Of a stretch of 41,307 nucleotides of DNA, positions 7,521-15,682 are shown one piece after another. Made by a program: the position numbers and the translations under genes. Every line of letters begins with the position of its first letter. Position 1 is the first letter of the stretch. The notes below the pieces were generated by a model. That model saw nothing but the letters and a program-made list of their open reading frames with translations, was not told the origin of the DNA and made no database searches. The DNA is from Acidobacteriota bacterium (lineage in GTDB: Bacteria > Acidobacteriota > Terriglobia > UBA7540). The stretch is taken from the NCBI GenBank assembly GCA_021817045.1, contig JAKAWG010000046.1, positions 1-41,307 on the forward strand. The letters are read 5' to 3'.

Positions 7521-7850
7521 CCCAGACTCCTTCCCGCGCAGGTCACGCAGAGACACGACCGCGCTCGCCGGTGTTCGTTTTCTTTCACGGGCTCGATCCC
7601 GGAAGGAAGGCGGCTCAAGAGGACGGCGGCCACGCTCGGCTCTGACTCGCTGAGCGGCCGACCGCACGATGGGAGATTTGCTCGCCCCGGGATTGATCAT
7701 CCGTGCTGGCGCACTGACCAAAGATTCACGCGAGAATCCCTTAACGAAGCCAGCCTAACACGGATCAGGAGAGTTGTACAGAGAAACTACAATTGGAAGG
7801 GCAAAAAATTCGGTGCGCCACTACCTATAGTGGTGGAGGGCCGCTGAGCA

Positions 7851-8214
7851 GAAACCAGGAGCCCCAGATTGTGAAAAGCGCAAACTCTGCGCTGCCGCCT
7901 CATGGTTGGAATGACATCGTTCTACTTGAAATCCAGATCGCGGCTGCGCAGAACGTCCAACGTCATCGGGCCCTTCTGGGTTCAAACGGCTAACGGCATT
8001 TCCTTCTCCGGGCGAGGGACCAGGTACACTGTGTCACCCGCGCGGATGTCCGCAAAGGAGATTTCCTTTGCCTGCTCATCCAGGAAAACCGTCTAATCGT
8101 TGACCTTCATCAACTCCGCAACCTCGGACGGTGTCTCGACGAACACTTCGTGTTTCCTGTGATTCACGGACGTGATGATGTAAAAATTGCCTGGTGACGC
8201 GCCGGCTGCTGGCG
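7851..8214. repeat. Left copy of a ~365-bp direct duplication
   Basis: From GAAACCAGGAGCC onward this segment matches 10651-11034 in the same orientation, with many point differences and a few small gaps, mainly in the non-coding 5' part. It covers the non-coding flank plus most of the coding region of the small secreted-protein gene whose intact copy is at 10732-11133. The two copies bracket the enolase-superfamily/oxidoreductase gene pair. Confidence 0.85.
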
Positions 8215-8225
8215 CCGCGAACAGC
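7922..8225 (-). pseudogene. Dead copy of the small secreted-protein gene
   Basis: Read on the minus strand, this encodes GASPGNFYIITSVNHRKHEVFVE... and ends in LDFK-stop, like the intact gene at 10732-11133 (GAPPGDFYIITSVNHRKHELFVK). The frame is kept throughout, but two nonsense codons are present: TAG at 8093-8095 (Gln in the intact gene) and TGA at 7982-7984 (Arg in the intact gene). The signal-peptide part is missing or replaced; similarity fades at about 8215-8225, inside the oxidoreductase reading frame. The region 7722-7850 between smc and this relic has only a small hairpin (CCACTA / TAGTGG, 7818-7833). Confidence 0.85.
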
Positions 8226-9291
8226 GCCGCGGCATGGTCGCACGGGCTCTCACCGTGATTTCCATCCGCTTCGGCTGGCCTCTGGGACCATGGAGCCGAA
8301 CATCCTGAAAGACGAATCCGACACGGGGTCGAGTCTCATTCAGCCCGAATTCGTAAGTTGAGAGCCCTTGTTGAGAACTAACTGTTGTAGTTTCAGCGGT
8401 GAACGGTTCCGGAGGCCGGTAAACCAGCCAACCCTGCCAGTCTTCCGGCATCGCTTCTGGCAATTCGGAAAAATACTTCACGCACGGTTCAGGGAGGGCT
8501 GCATACTGGATGGCACCTCGATCGCCGTAAATTTCGAGCTTCTGTGTGTTATTTCGAGGCCAGGCGTATCGATAGCCGGGGAATTTTTGAGCATAGCTTA
8601 CAAGCAACTCGGCAACGGCGCCGGACTTGTATCGAATTACCGCGAGGCCGTGATCCTCTCCTTCCATTTCCCGCCGGCTCAGGTTGGCGGTTATACCAGT
8701 GACATAGTCCGCTTCGCCCAAAGCCTCACGCAAGAGGTAAACGAGATGTCCGCCCGCATCTATCCAGCAGCCGCCGCCGGTGTCGTGCTTCTTCAATCGA
8801 AAGTCCCATGACGAGAACGTCACCCAACCAGCGGAGATCCCTCTGCCAGAGAGCGGGCGACCCAGCCATCCGCGTCGGACAAATTCCACCGTCCGTTCAG
8901 AGGCCGGGTGAAACAGCCCATTATTTCCAACGAGGAGCGTCATGCCGTACCTTGCGACTACTTCAACAATTTCCTGAGCGTGCTCGAGGGTACCGGCGAT
9001 AGGTTTCTCCAGGAAAACGGCCTTGCCATGCTGCGCGGAGATCTCCACAAACTCTGCGTGCAGGTGGTGTGGCAAAAACAGGCATACTGCGTCTACCTCA
9101 ACCTCATCGAGCAACTTTTCGAATGACGTATATCCGGGGACCTGCCACTCTTTCGCCCGGCGTTGCACGGCTTCTAAGCGGCTGTCGCATACGGCAACCA
9201 GTTGCGCACGTTCCGGCATCGACCGGACTGACAAATAATGGACATCGGCGATACCGCCCACCCCAACAAACGCCAAGCGATGCTGTTTCAT
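8164..9291 (-). CDS. Gfo/Idh/MocA-family NAD(P)-dependent oxidoreductase, 3' end abnormal
   Basis: This family oxidises or reduces sugars, inositols or sugar-derived acids with NAD(P). The N-terminal Rossmann fold shows GVGGIADVH (residues 10-18), the acidic residue ending beta-2 (AVCDSR) and the family EKP motif (FLEKPIAGT, about 93-101). The middle domain has the substrate-site helix pattern GGGCWIDAGGHLVYLL. Residues up to about 330 look normal. The last 25-30 (ARATMPRRCSRRQQPARHQ...) are encoded out of frame by the duplicated pseudogene, so the native C-terminal helix has probably been lost or replaced. The ATG overlaps the stop of the upstream enolase-superfamily gene (ATGA), so the two are translationally coupled and likely act in one sugar-acid pathway. 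The substrate cannot be read from the sequence. Activity is uncertain because of the altered C-terminus. Confidence 0.85.
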   Translation of the reverse strand: MKQHRLAFVGVGGIADVHYLSVRSMPERAQLVAVCDSRLEAVQRRAKEWQVPGYTSFEKLLDEVEVDAVCLFLPHHLHAEFVEISAQHGKAVFLEKPIAGTLEHAQEIVEVVARYGMTLLVGNNGLFHPASERTVEFVRRGWLGRPLSGRGISAGWVTFSSWDFRLKKHDTGGGCWIDAGGHLVYLLREALGEADYVTGITANLSRREMEGEDHGLAVIRYKSGAVAELLVSYAQKFPGYRYAWPRNNTQKLEIYGDRGAIQYAALPEPCVKYFSELPEAMPEDWQGWLVYRPPEPFTAETTTVSSQQGLSTYEFGLNETRPRVGFVFQDVRLHGPRGQPKRMEITVRARATMPRRCSRRQQPARHQAIFTSSRP

Positions 9292-10502
9292 AGGGTCTCA
9301 TACGCTTCCATCTCCCATACCGAATCCGGAGGAACCTCTTCGGAGGTTCCTATGCACGCGTAAACGGCATCCTCGCGAAATGCATATTCCTTTTCGATCT
9401 CGGGCGCCAGCTTGACGCCCAGGTCTGCTGTGCTCGGAGCCTGCATTTGGCCATTTTGGATTCTCAGCGGTTCAACCATCATCGCTTCACGAAGCGGGAA
9501 TGACGGCATCGGCCACTCGGCCAGTTGCTCTCCGCCCGCCAAAGCCGCGTGATAGTTTGCCATCATGCAGACGGCACCTCCCCAGCAATGGACCACGGCT
9601 CGGCTTCCATGACGTCTACATGCGCTGATGACCTCCATGAGATCTCCCATGCCTCCGATCACGGTGGCATCGGGCTGAACAAAATCATATAGTTTGGCGG
9701 CCACGCGCTGACACAACTCCTGCGCCGTTGTCACGATTTCACCACCGCAAATCTTCACGTTTAGCTTCGAACGCAACAACGGATAGCTCTCGATATCCGC
9801 TGGACCTAGCGCTTCCTCCAGAAACTCAATCCGGTGTGAAGTCTTGGCGTGAACGGTCTCGACATACCTGACTACGTCGTTGACGGTTTGCGCCGGAGTG
9901 GCGAGATTCTGCGACATATCAACCCCTACGCGGATACCAGCGGAGGCGGCATGTTCCAGCGCCCAGAGCGTCTTCCCAACGTCGCGATTGAGAACCCGGA
10001 TCTTGAAAAGATCGATTCCCATGGATTCGAGCATGGCGATTTCTTTTTGCATGGCTTCCGGTTGAAGTGAATCCCCTCCACCTCCATACAACGCAAGCGT
10101 CTCGGCTCGTTTTCCGCCCAGCAACGAATATGCCGGCACTCCCAGCATCTTCGCCTTAGCGTCTACCAATGCGATCTCAAAAGCACCGACCACATGGCGT
10201 GCCGCTCCCTGAAGGCTCCAATATTCGACGACGGAGCAAGCGTCACGGTAACGTGCCCCAATATCGAACGCTTCCTTGTTTACGAGGTATGGGTCAACTA
10301 ATTTTACAATTTCCACAAAGACGCGGGGCGCGAACGTTGCAACATAGCCTTCCCCCAACCCCGTGGTGCCATCTTCGAGAGTGATTTCAATCAAACCACA
10401 GGTCCTGTGGCCCGCCTTTAGAAACTTCCGTACCTCGAGTGAGTCCGCATGAGCGTATGGCGCGCTCAACAGCACGGGACGCATATTGACGATTCTTGGC
10501 AT
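9288..10502 (-). CDS. Mandelate racemase/muconate lactonizing enzyme family protein (enolase superfamily)
   Basis: Members abstract a proton alpha to a carboxylate, using Mg2+; many are sugar-acid dehydratases. The 404-residue protein has the N-terminal capping domain and a TIM barrel with the expected residues: Lys167 in LFKIRV, metal ligands Asp195 (VGVDMSQN), Glu229 (EFLEEAL) and Glu255 (ICGGE), Asp278 (FVQPDATVIGG), and His305 (VVHCWGG). The Lys/His pair with an Asp partner for His places it in the mandelate-racemase subgroup rather than the muconate-cycloisomerase subgroup. It is coupled by ATGA overlap to the downstream Gfo/Idh oxidoreductase. The pair sits between the two copies of a direct duplication, suggesting it arrived as a unit. 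The specific substrate is unknown. Confidence 0.9.
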   Translation of the reverse strand: MPRIVNMRPVLLSAPYAHADSLEVRKFLKAGHRTCGLIEITLEDGTTGLGEGYVATFAPRVFVEIVKLVDPYLVNKEAFDIGARYRDACSVVEYWSLQGAARHVVGAFEIALVDAKAKMLGVPAYSLLGGKRAETLALYGGGGDSLQPEAMQKEIAMLESMGIDLFKIRVLNRDVGKTLWALEHAASAGIRVGVDMSQNLATPAQTVNDVVRYVETVHAKTSHRIEFLEEALGPADIESYPLLRSKLNVKICGGEIVTTAQELCQRVAAKLYDFVQPDATVIGGMGDLMEVISACRRHGSRAVVHCWGGAVCMMANYHAALAGGEQLAEWPMPSFPLREAMMVEPLRIQNGQMQAPSTADLGVKLAPEIEKEYAFREDAVYACIGTSEEVPPDSVWEMEAYETL

Positions 10503-10650
10503 ATGACCTCAGGACTTACAGACAGGTCGTGCGGACACACAGATTGTCGAATTGCGCCTTATTCCACTCGGTTTCCAGGCTGGCCACACGATGAGCGCGC
10601 AAGGCAGAGTCTCGCGTCTTTCGAGTGTCTGCGGCTTGTCCCTCTCTGTT

Positions 10651-11034
10651 GAAACCAAGAGCCGCAGAGTTTGAAAAACACAACCTCCGCGCTACCCCCT
10701 CGCGGTCGGAACTACATTGTTTAGGATTGTCCTACTTGAAGTCTAGATAGCGGCTGTGCAGAACGTCCAACGTCATGGGGCCTTTCTGAATTCGGACGGC
10801 TAACGGCATTTCCTTCTCCTGGCGAGAAACCAGGTACACCGTGTCACCCGCGCGGAGATCCGCAAAGGAGATTTTCTTTGCCTGCTCATCCAGAAAAGCC
10901 GTCTGATCGTCGACCTTCATCAACTCCGTAACCTCGGACGGTGTCTTGACGAACAATTCGTGCTTCCTGTGATTGACGGACGTGATGATGTAAAAATCGC
11001 CTGGCGGCGCGCCGGCTGCGAGCGCTGGCTGTGC
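10651..11034. repeat. Right copy of the ~365-bp direct duplication
   Basis: Matches 7851-8214 in the same orientation. This copy contains the intact 3' part and downstream flank of the small secreted-protein gene, so it is probably the parental copy. The flank between 10503 and 10650 shows no gene. Confidence 0.85.
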
Positions 11035-11133
11035 TAGGCAGAGAACGACGGGCGCGGCTAGCATGAAGGCCGCGATCAGCGCAAACCAAAAGTCGGATTT
11101 TCTGCCATTTCGTTCTTTTCGGTCTTCCCTCAT
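10732..11133 (-). CDS. Small secreted protein of unknown function
   Basis: A 133-residue protein with a Sec signal peptide: basic MREDRKERNGRK, a hydrophobic stretch FALIAAFMLAAPVVLCLA, and a likely cleavage after ALA (PALAAGAPPG). The mature part is about 90 residues, beginning FYIITSVNHRKHELFVK and including KISFADLRAGDTVYLVSR. The latter reads like a small beta-barrel, such as an OB- or SH3-like fold that binds a peptide or metal ligand, but I recognise no family. The start at 11133 has GGAGG 7 nt upstream; an ATG at 11163 is less likely. It follows the MacB-like permease by about 90 bp on the same strand and may be the last gene of the ECF-MacAB operon. A dead partial duplicate is at 7922-8225. 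Confidence 0.75.
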   Translation of the reverse strand: MREDRKERNGRKSDFWFALIAAFMLAAPVVLCLAQPALAAGAPPGDFYIITSVNHRKHELFVKTPSEVTELMKVDDQTAFLDEQAKKISFADLRAGDTVYLVSRQEKEMPLAVRIQKGPMTLDVLHSRYLDFK

Positions 11134-11225
11134 TCTAATTCCTCCGAGTACTCTAAAAGACAAGCCGCGGAGCTAGAAACCAACTCTGCGCTATCTCTCA
11201 AGCCAACCCCCGCTCACCGCCGCGA

Positions 11226-12443
11226 TCACTCATAGCGCAGGGCTTCAATGGGATCGAGGCGAGCCGCCTTCCGCGCCGGGTAATAGCCGAAAAACACTCC
11301 CACGCCTGCCGAGAAGGCAACCGCAATCGCAATGGCTTCGGGCGGCACCAGCGTCGGCCAGTGGAGCATCCTCGAAACCACCATCGAACCAAAGACTCCG
11401 ATAACCACCCCGGCAGCGCCTCCCAACAGGCTGAGCACCACCGCCTCGCTGAGAAACTGCATTTGCACGTCGTCCTCGGTAGCGCCAACGGCCATGCGGA
11501 CGCCAATCTCCCGCGTCCGCTCGGTGACCGAAACCAGCATGATGTTCATGATGCCAATGCCGCCGACCAGCAGCGAAACCGAGGCGATGCTGGCAAGGAG
11601 CAGCGTCAAGATTCTGCCCGACTGAGCCTGCGCGTTTGCGATGTCAATGGGGCTACGAATCATGAAGTCGTCGTCTTCATCGGGTCGGAGGCGGTGGCGC
11701 TGGCGCAGAAGCGCCTCGATCTGCTGCTCCGCCGCCGGAATGGCCTTGGTCGAAATGGCCGAGCACATAATGTTGTTAATCCAGCTGATACCGGCCAGCT
11801 TCTTTTGCACGGTCGTGTAAGGCGCCATGATGATGTTGTCCTGGTCCTGCCCCCAGGGCGTGAGGCCTTTGCGTTGGAGCACGCCAAGGACACGGAAAGG
11901 CATGTTGTTGATGCGGATCGTCTTTCCGATGGGATTCTGCCCCTCCACAAACAGGTTCTGAATGACGGTGCGCCCGAGGATGCAAACGTTGGCCGCTGTG
12001 TCCACGTCCTGCTGAGAAAACGGAATGCCCTGCGCAACCGGCCACTTCCGGATATCGAAATAAGAGGGACCGATGCCCATCACGGGGCTCGCCCAGTTCT
12101 GTCCCTGGTAGACGGCCTGCCCGCTTGTGCCAACGCCCGGGGAGACAGCCTTTATAAACGGGATTTGCATCATCGCCTGAGCATCCTCGACGGTAAGGGT
12201 CTTGGTGGCTTGCGCTCCCATGTGGACGCCATGCATATTTACGCTTCCGGCCACGATCCAGACCAGGTCGTCGCCCAGACTGGCGATCTGTTGCTGGACC
12301 TGATTTGACGCCCCCTCACCAATGGCTACCGTGCAGATCATTGCGCCTACGCCGATGATGATGCCCAACATGGTCAGGACGGTGCGCAGCTTATTTCGTG
12401 CCAGGGCCTTGAGCGCGACTCGAAAAATGGCGTTGTAGTCCAT
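11226..12443 (-). CDS. MacB-type ABC transporter permease
   Basis: The 405-residue protein has the MacB/FtsX layout: an N-terminal membrane helix (LRTVLTMLGIIIGVGAMICTVAIG, about residues 17-40), a periplasmic domain of roughly 220 residues, then three C-terminal helices near 278-300 (LLLASIASVSLLVGGIGIMN), 329-355 and 370-390. The motif MLVSVTERTREIGVRMAVGA is typical of the family. Such proteins do not transport through the membrane directly; they pump substrates from the periplasm out through an adaptor and a TolC-like channel. The ATPase is a separate protein encoded 8 nt upstream, as in two-gene MacB systems, and a MacA-like adaptor is upstream of that. A TolC homologue is not in this operon; one is encoded at 38310-39782. 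Confidence 0.92.
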   Translation of the reverse strand: MDYNAIFRVALKALARNKLRTVLTMLGIIIGVGAMICTVAIGEGASNQVQQQIASLGDDLVWIVAGSVNMHGVHMGAQATKTLTVEDAQAMMQIPFIKAVSPGVGTSGQAVYQGQNWASPVMGIGPSYFDIRKWPVAQGIPFSQQDVDTAANVCILGRTVIQNLFVEGQNPIGKTIRINNMPFRVLGVLQRKGLTPWGQDQDNIIMAPYTTVQKKLAGISWINNIMCSAISTKAIPAAEQQIEALLRQRHRLRPDEDDDFMIRSPIDIANAQAQSGRILTLLLASIASVSLLVGGIGIMNIMLVSVTERTREIGVRMAVGATEDDVQMQFLSEAVVLSLLGGAAGVVIGVFGSMVVSRMLHWPTLVPPEAIAIAVAFSAGVGVFFGYYPARKAARLDPIEALRYE

Positions 12444-12451
12444 CAGGCCCC

Positions 12452-13270
12452 CTACCCGGCTTCCGCTTCTTCCTCGTCAATTGCGGGAAGATCGAACAGG
12501 ACTCGGGAAGCATCGAGACGGTCTTCAACCATTCCATCCCGCCTGATCTTGCCATCACGAAACGTCACTACGCGCTTTGCATAACGGGCAATGTCCGGTT
12601 CGTGAGTCACGAGGAGGATGGTGATGTTGCGCTCCGCGTTGAGCCGCTGAAGGATTTCCATGATCTCGACGCTTGTCCGGCTGTCTAAATTCCCGGTCGG
12701 CTCATCAGCTACCACTAAAGACGGATTCGTCACTAGGGCGCGCGCGATTGCAACCCGCTGCTGCTGGCCCCCGGAAAGCTGGGCAGGGTGGTGTTCCCCC
12801 CGCCCCTCCAACCCAACCGAGCGCAGCGCCTCTCGCGCGCGCTTCGTGCGCTCGCTATGCGATACGCCGGAGTAAATCAGCGGGAGCTCAACATTTTCAA
12901 GCGCCGAAGTCCTGGGCAACAGGTTGAAGCCCTGAAAGACGAAACCGATCTTGCTGTTTCTGATCCGCGCCAGCTCGTTTTTCGATAGCTTCGAGACGTC
13001 CTGGCCGTCCAACACATAACGTCCCCGTGTCGCACGGTCGAGGCAACCGAGCACGTTCATCAGGGTCGTCTTTCCAGAACCTGACGCCCCCATGATCGCC
13101 ACAAATTCGCCCGAATAGACCGTCATCGTGACGCTCCGCAGCGCGTGAACCTGCACTTCGCCCAGGTCGTAAATCCTGTGCAAGTTCTCCACCTGGATGA
13201 CGGGTGTTACTTTCGCTCTGCCATTCGCTACCCCAATCTCAGGCTCTGATTGCAATACTTCCCGCAGCAT
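12452..13270 (-). CDS. MacB/LolD-type ABC transporter ATP-binding protein
   Basis: The 272-residue nucleotide-binding domain has Walker [10 protein letters not shown] (about residues 60-68), the Q-loop region [23 protein letters not shown], the ABC signature LSGGQQQR, Walker [13 protein letters not shown] and the H-loop histidine in LLVTHEPD. The spacing and the GFNLLP stretch are typical of the MacB/LolD/FtsE branch. The N-terminus has about 25 extra residues before the domain ([16 protein letters not shown]). The ATG at 13270 has GGGAG 7 nt upstream. It powers the permease encoded next to it and works with the MacA-like adaptor upstream, all on the same strand with short gaps. Confidence 0.93.
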   Translation of the reverse strand: MLREVLQSEPEIGVANGRAKVTPVIQVENLHRIYDLGEVQVHALRSVTMTVYSGEFVAIMGASGSGKTTLMNVLGCLDRATRGRYVLDGQDVSKLSKNELARIRNSKIGFVFQGFNLLPRTSALENVELPLIYSGVSHSERTKRAREALRSVGLEGRGEHHPAQLSGGQQQRVAIARALVTNPSLVVADEPTGNLDSRTSVEIMEILQRLNAERNITILLVTHEPDIARYAKRVVTFRDGKIRRDGMVEDRLDASRVLFDLPAIDEEEAEAG

Positions 13271-13362
13271 CGCGAGACTCCCTCTTTTCGAACTACGAAA
13301 GCACAGGCCCTACGTCGTGCCCTGATCCAGTGCGTAGTAGCGCCGATTTGCGCAACCATGCA

Positions 13363-14733
13363 CTACCGCCTCCCGCCAAACCGCGGGCCGCCCTGCTGGA
13401 ACGAAGTGCCCTGCGGCAGGATTTCGCCGGTTACGAGCTTATCTCCTTGCTGGACGTCTCCCTTGAGTAACTCGGTGTTTGTGTAGTCGGTGATGCCGAT
13501 CCGAACGACGGCAGGAATTAGTTGCTTGCCGTGGCCGAGCTTCCACACTACCTGCTCCCCTCCGAGGTGTGGATTTGTAGCCGAAGGAGGAATGCGATAC
13601 TTGCGATAAAGATTCTCCAACTGGCTACTCGGCAGCGTCGGCTTGAAACGCAAGGCCGCGTTCGGAATTCTCAGTGCGCTCCGGGCGATACCCGTCGGAA
13701 TGGTCACGTAAGCCGTTTCGCCGGGCAGGAGCTTCTCGGTCGGATTTGCGAAATTAACGACCGTATCATACGTGACCACGTTCTGGACCGTGGTCGCGTT
13801 CAGCCGGATGGCGCTTACTTGTCCGCTGAAAACTTCGGTCGGAAACGCGTCCACCTGAAACGTCGCCTCCGACCCCACCTTGATGCTGCCCGTATCAGAT
13901 TCGTCCGTCGAGGTATCCACCTGCATGTGCTTCAAGTCCTGCGCGATGGTAAACAAGTTTGGCGCCTGGAAGGCCGCCGCCACAGCTTGGCCTACGTCGA
14001 TATTGCGAGCAACGATCACCCCGTTGATTGGAGAGACGATCGTCGTGTCGCGGAGGTTCTTTTCCGCCGTTTGCAATGCGCCACGTTGCACTTCCACCTG
14101 CGCCCACGCCTGGGCAAGCTGAGCCACGGTCTGGTTCATTTGTGCCAAAGACTGGTTGAGCGCCGCTTGTTGCGCCTGGACCTGGGCTTGCGCCTGAACC
14201 AAGTTCGAGTGGGTCAGATCTTCCTGGTCTTTTGAGATAATCTGATGCGCTGCCAAGTCCATGATGCGCCGCGTGTTGACCTGGTTATATTCCAGGGCCG
14301 CCTGAAGGCGGGTAAGGTTCGCCTTATTAGTCTCGATTGCGGCCTTTTGCGCGGCGACACTCGCTACCAGATTCGTTACATTGGCCTTAGCGTTCGCAAG
14401 GTTCCCGCGAGCCGTCACCACCGCCGCCTCGAACGTCGTGGGGTCCAGTTGCGCCAGAACCTGCCCCGCCTCGACGTGAGTGTTGAAGTCCGCGAACACA
14501 TATTTCACAATCCCGGAAACGCTTGAGCCTACCGGAATAGTTGTCAGCGCGTTGATCGTACCGGTAGCTTGAACCACGGCCGTAATGTTTCCTTGCGTTA
14601 CCGGTGAGGTGAAATATTGCACGTCGCCAGCACGCGACCGCCTAACCATCCCGATTGTCACAATGGCCACCGCCGCGATGGCCACCGCCGCGGTCAGCTT
14701 CTTATGCTGCACGAGATATTGCCGAACGGTCAT
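13363..14733 (-). CDS. MacA-like periplasmic adaptor (HlyD/RND membrane-fusion family)
   Basis: This 456-residue adaptor links an inner-membrane pump to an outer-membrane channel. It has an N-terminal membrane anchor (LTAAVAIAAVAIVTIGMV, about residues 13-30) and the first half of the lipoyl domain (TTIPVGSSVSGIVKYVFADFNTHVEAGQVLAQLDP). A long coiled-coil hairpin rich in Ala and Gln follows (about 103-230), then the second lipoyl half (TTIVSPINGVIVARNIDVGQAV), a beta-barrel domain and a membrane-proximal domain. The C-terminus is unusually Gly/Arg-rich (QQGGPRFGGRR). It is the first of the three transporter genes, between the Spy-like protein and the ATPase. The coiled coil is long, in keeping with contact to a TolC-type channel. 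Confidence 0.92.
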   Translation of the reverse strand: MTVRQYLVQHKKLTAAVAIAAVAIVTIGMVRRSRAGDVQYFTSPVTQGNITAVVQATGTINALTTIPVGSSVSGIVKYVFADFNTHVEAGQVLAQLDPTTFEAAVVTARGNLANAKANVTNLVASVAAQKAAIETNKANLTRLQAALEYNQVNTRRIMDLAAHQIISKDQEDLTHSNLVQAQAQVQAQQAALNQSLAQMNQTVAQLAQAWAQVEVQRGALQTAEKNLRDTTIVSPINGVIVARNIDVGQAVAAAFQAPNLFTIAQDLKHMQVDTSTDESDTGSIKVGSEATFQVDAFPTEVFSGQVSAIRLNATTVQNVVTYDTVVNFANPTEKLLPGETAYVTIPTGIARSALRIPNAALRFKPTLPSSQLENLYRKYRIPPSATNPHLGGEQVVWKLGHGKQLIPAVVRIGITDYTNTELLKGDVQQGDKLVTGEILPQGTSFQQGGPRFGGRR

Positions 14734-14825
14734 CTGATTACCCTACCCTCTACTTGCGCGCCGTCTGTTAGCCTCGGCCCTACACCCAAAAACGAAATGC
14801 GCGAGCGCAGGGTTTCACCCCACGC

Positions 14826-15185
14826 TCAGTGTTTCGCGCGTTTTTCATGAGCTCGCACCAACGAGTCGAACCTCTTCTGCTGCTCAGGATTCAGCATCTG
14901 CCGGATACGCTGGTCAGTTTGTTTGTGCAGAGCCTCGAGTTGTGGCTTGGTTTGCGCCTGAATCTCGCGCCACTTCTTGACGGTATCATCCAGAATGGAC
15001 CGAAGTTCTTTTACCTGGTCCGGCTGCAGGTCCAGACGTTGCGTCAGCTTATGAACGGCTTCGTTCTCGTTCCAAGGCCGGTGCCAGACACCGGCGCGCC
15101 ACGCGCAGTAATACACGCCCCATCCGCCAACAGCCACGCCGATGATGAACGTGAGGAAGAAATAGAGATAGGCACGCTTCGTCAT
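14826..15185 (-). CDS. Small Spy/CpxP-like membrane-anchored periplasmic protein
   Basis: A 119-residue protein with one N-terminal hydrophobic helix (AYLYFFLTFIIGVAVGGWGVYY) and a charged, helical periplasmic part. That part has LTQRLDLQPDQVKELRSIL and QIRQMLNPEQQKRFDSLV, close to the LTxxQ pattern of the CpxP/Spy/ZraP group of envelope-stress and metal-binding proteins. No metal-binding Cys/His cluster is evident. It is located 5 nt after the anti-sigma factor and upstream of macA, as expected for a stress-sensing or periplasmic chaperone partner. Confidence 0.65.
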   Translation of the reverse strand: MTKRAYLYFFLTFIIGVAVGGWGVYYCAWRAGVWHRPWNENEAVHKLTQRLDLQPDQVKELRSILDDTVKKWREIQAQTKPQLEALHKQTDQRIRQMLNPEQQKRFDSLVRAHEKRAKH

Positions 15186-15190
15186 GAGGG

Positions 15191-15667
15191 TTACCGCCGT
15201 GGCGCATGCAACGTGAAACTGGTTTCTACGACCGCCGGAACAGGTGGAAAATTCCCAACCGGAAGCAGGCTGCTTTCGCTAGCAGCCGCCTCGGTTTGCG
15301 GCCAGTAATGCACCGTCGTGTGGTGCCTCACCGGACCCGAAGCCGGCAATACCATCGCCATAAGGAGCGTCAAACCGAGGAATAGAGTGGCAAACACAAC
15401 GCGCCGTCCCGCCGCCTCCAAGAACTGGCGCGAGCTTTCTCTCGCCCTCACCTCATCGCGCAACCGGCGAAGCACTCGCTCACTGAAACCCCAGGAGAGC
15501 TCCGGCTCGTTTTCCTGACCGAGAAGCCGAAATCCGGTCGTCAGCCTGCCGAATTCGCGGGCGTAGTTCTGGCAGGCAGTGCACGCCTCCAAGTGTCGCC
15601 GAGCGGGTCCGGACAACTGCGCTTCGCCAGCTTCCTCGACCGCTCGTTGAACCTTTGCGCATCGCAT
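15191..15667 (-). CDS. Zinc-finger anti-sigma factor
   Basis: A 158-residue protein. The N-terminus has a zinc-binding anti-sigma pattern, with Cys3 and HLEACTACQNY (H-x3-C-x2-C) near residues 26-36, typical of ZAS anti-sigma factors that hold an ECF sigma factor. One membrane helix follows (VVFATLFLGLTLLMAMVLPA, about 89-108), then a short periplasmic tail. It lies 15 nt downstream of the ECF sigma gene, so the two form a sigma/anti-sigma switch for the operon. The signal that releases the sigma factor is not visible. Confidence 0.8.
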   Translation of the reverse strand: MRCAKVQRAVEEAGEAQLSGPARRHLEACTACQNYAREFGRLTTGFRLLGQENEPELSWGFSERVLRRLRDEVRARESSRQFLEAAGRRVVFATLFLGLTLLMAMVLPASGPVRHHTTVHYWPQTEAAASESSLLPVGNFPPVPAVVETSFTLHAPRR

Positions 15668-15682
15668 AGTCTTCCTCCTGTT

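Noticed and set aside
11361..12308. A 315-codon ORF on the plus strand opposite the MacB-type permease
   Set aside because: It is the antisense frame of a conserved gene, its product is rich in His, Arg and Asp with no family pattern, and it has no ribosome-binding site.
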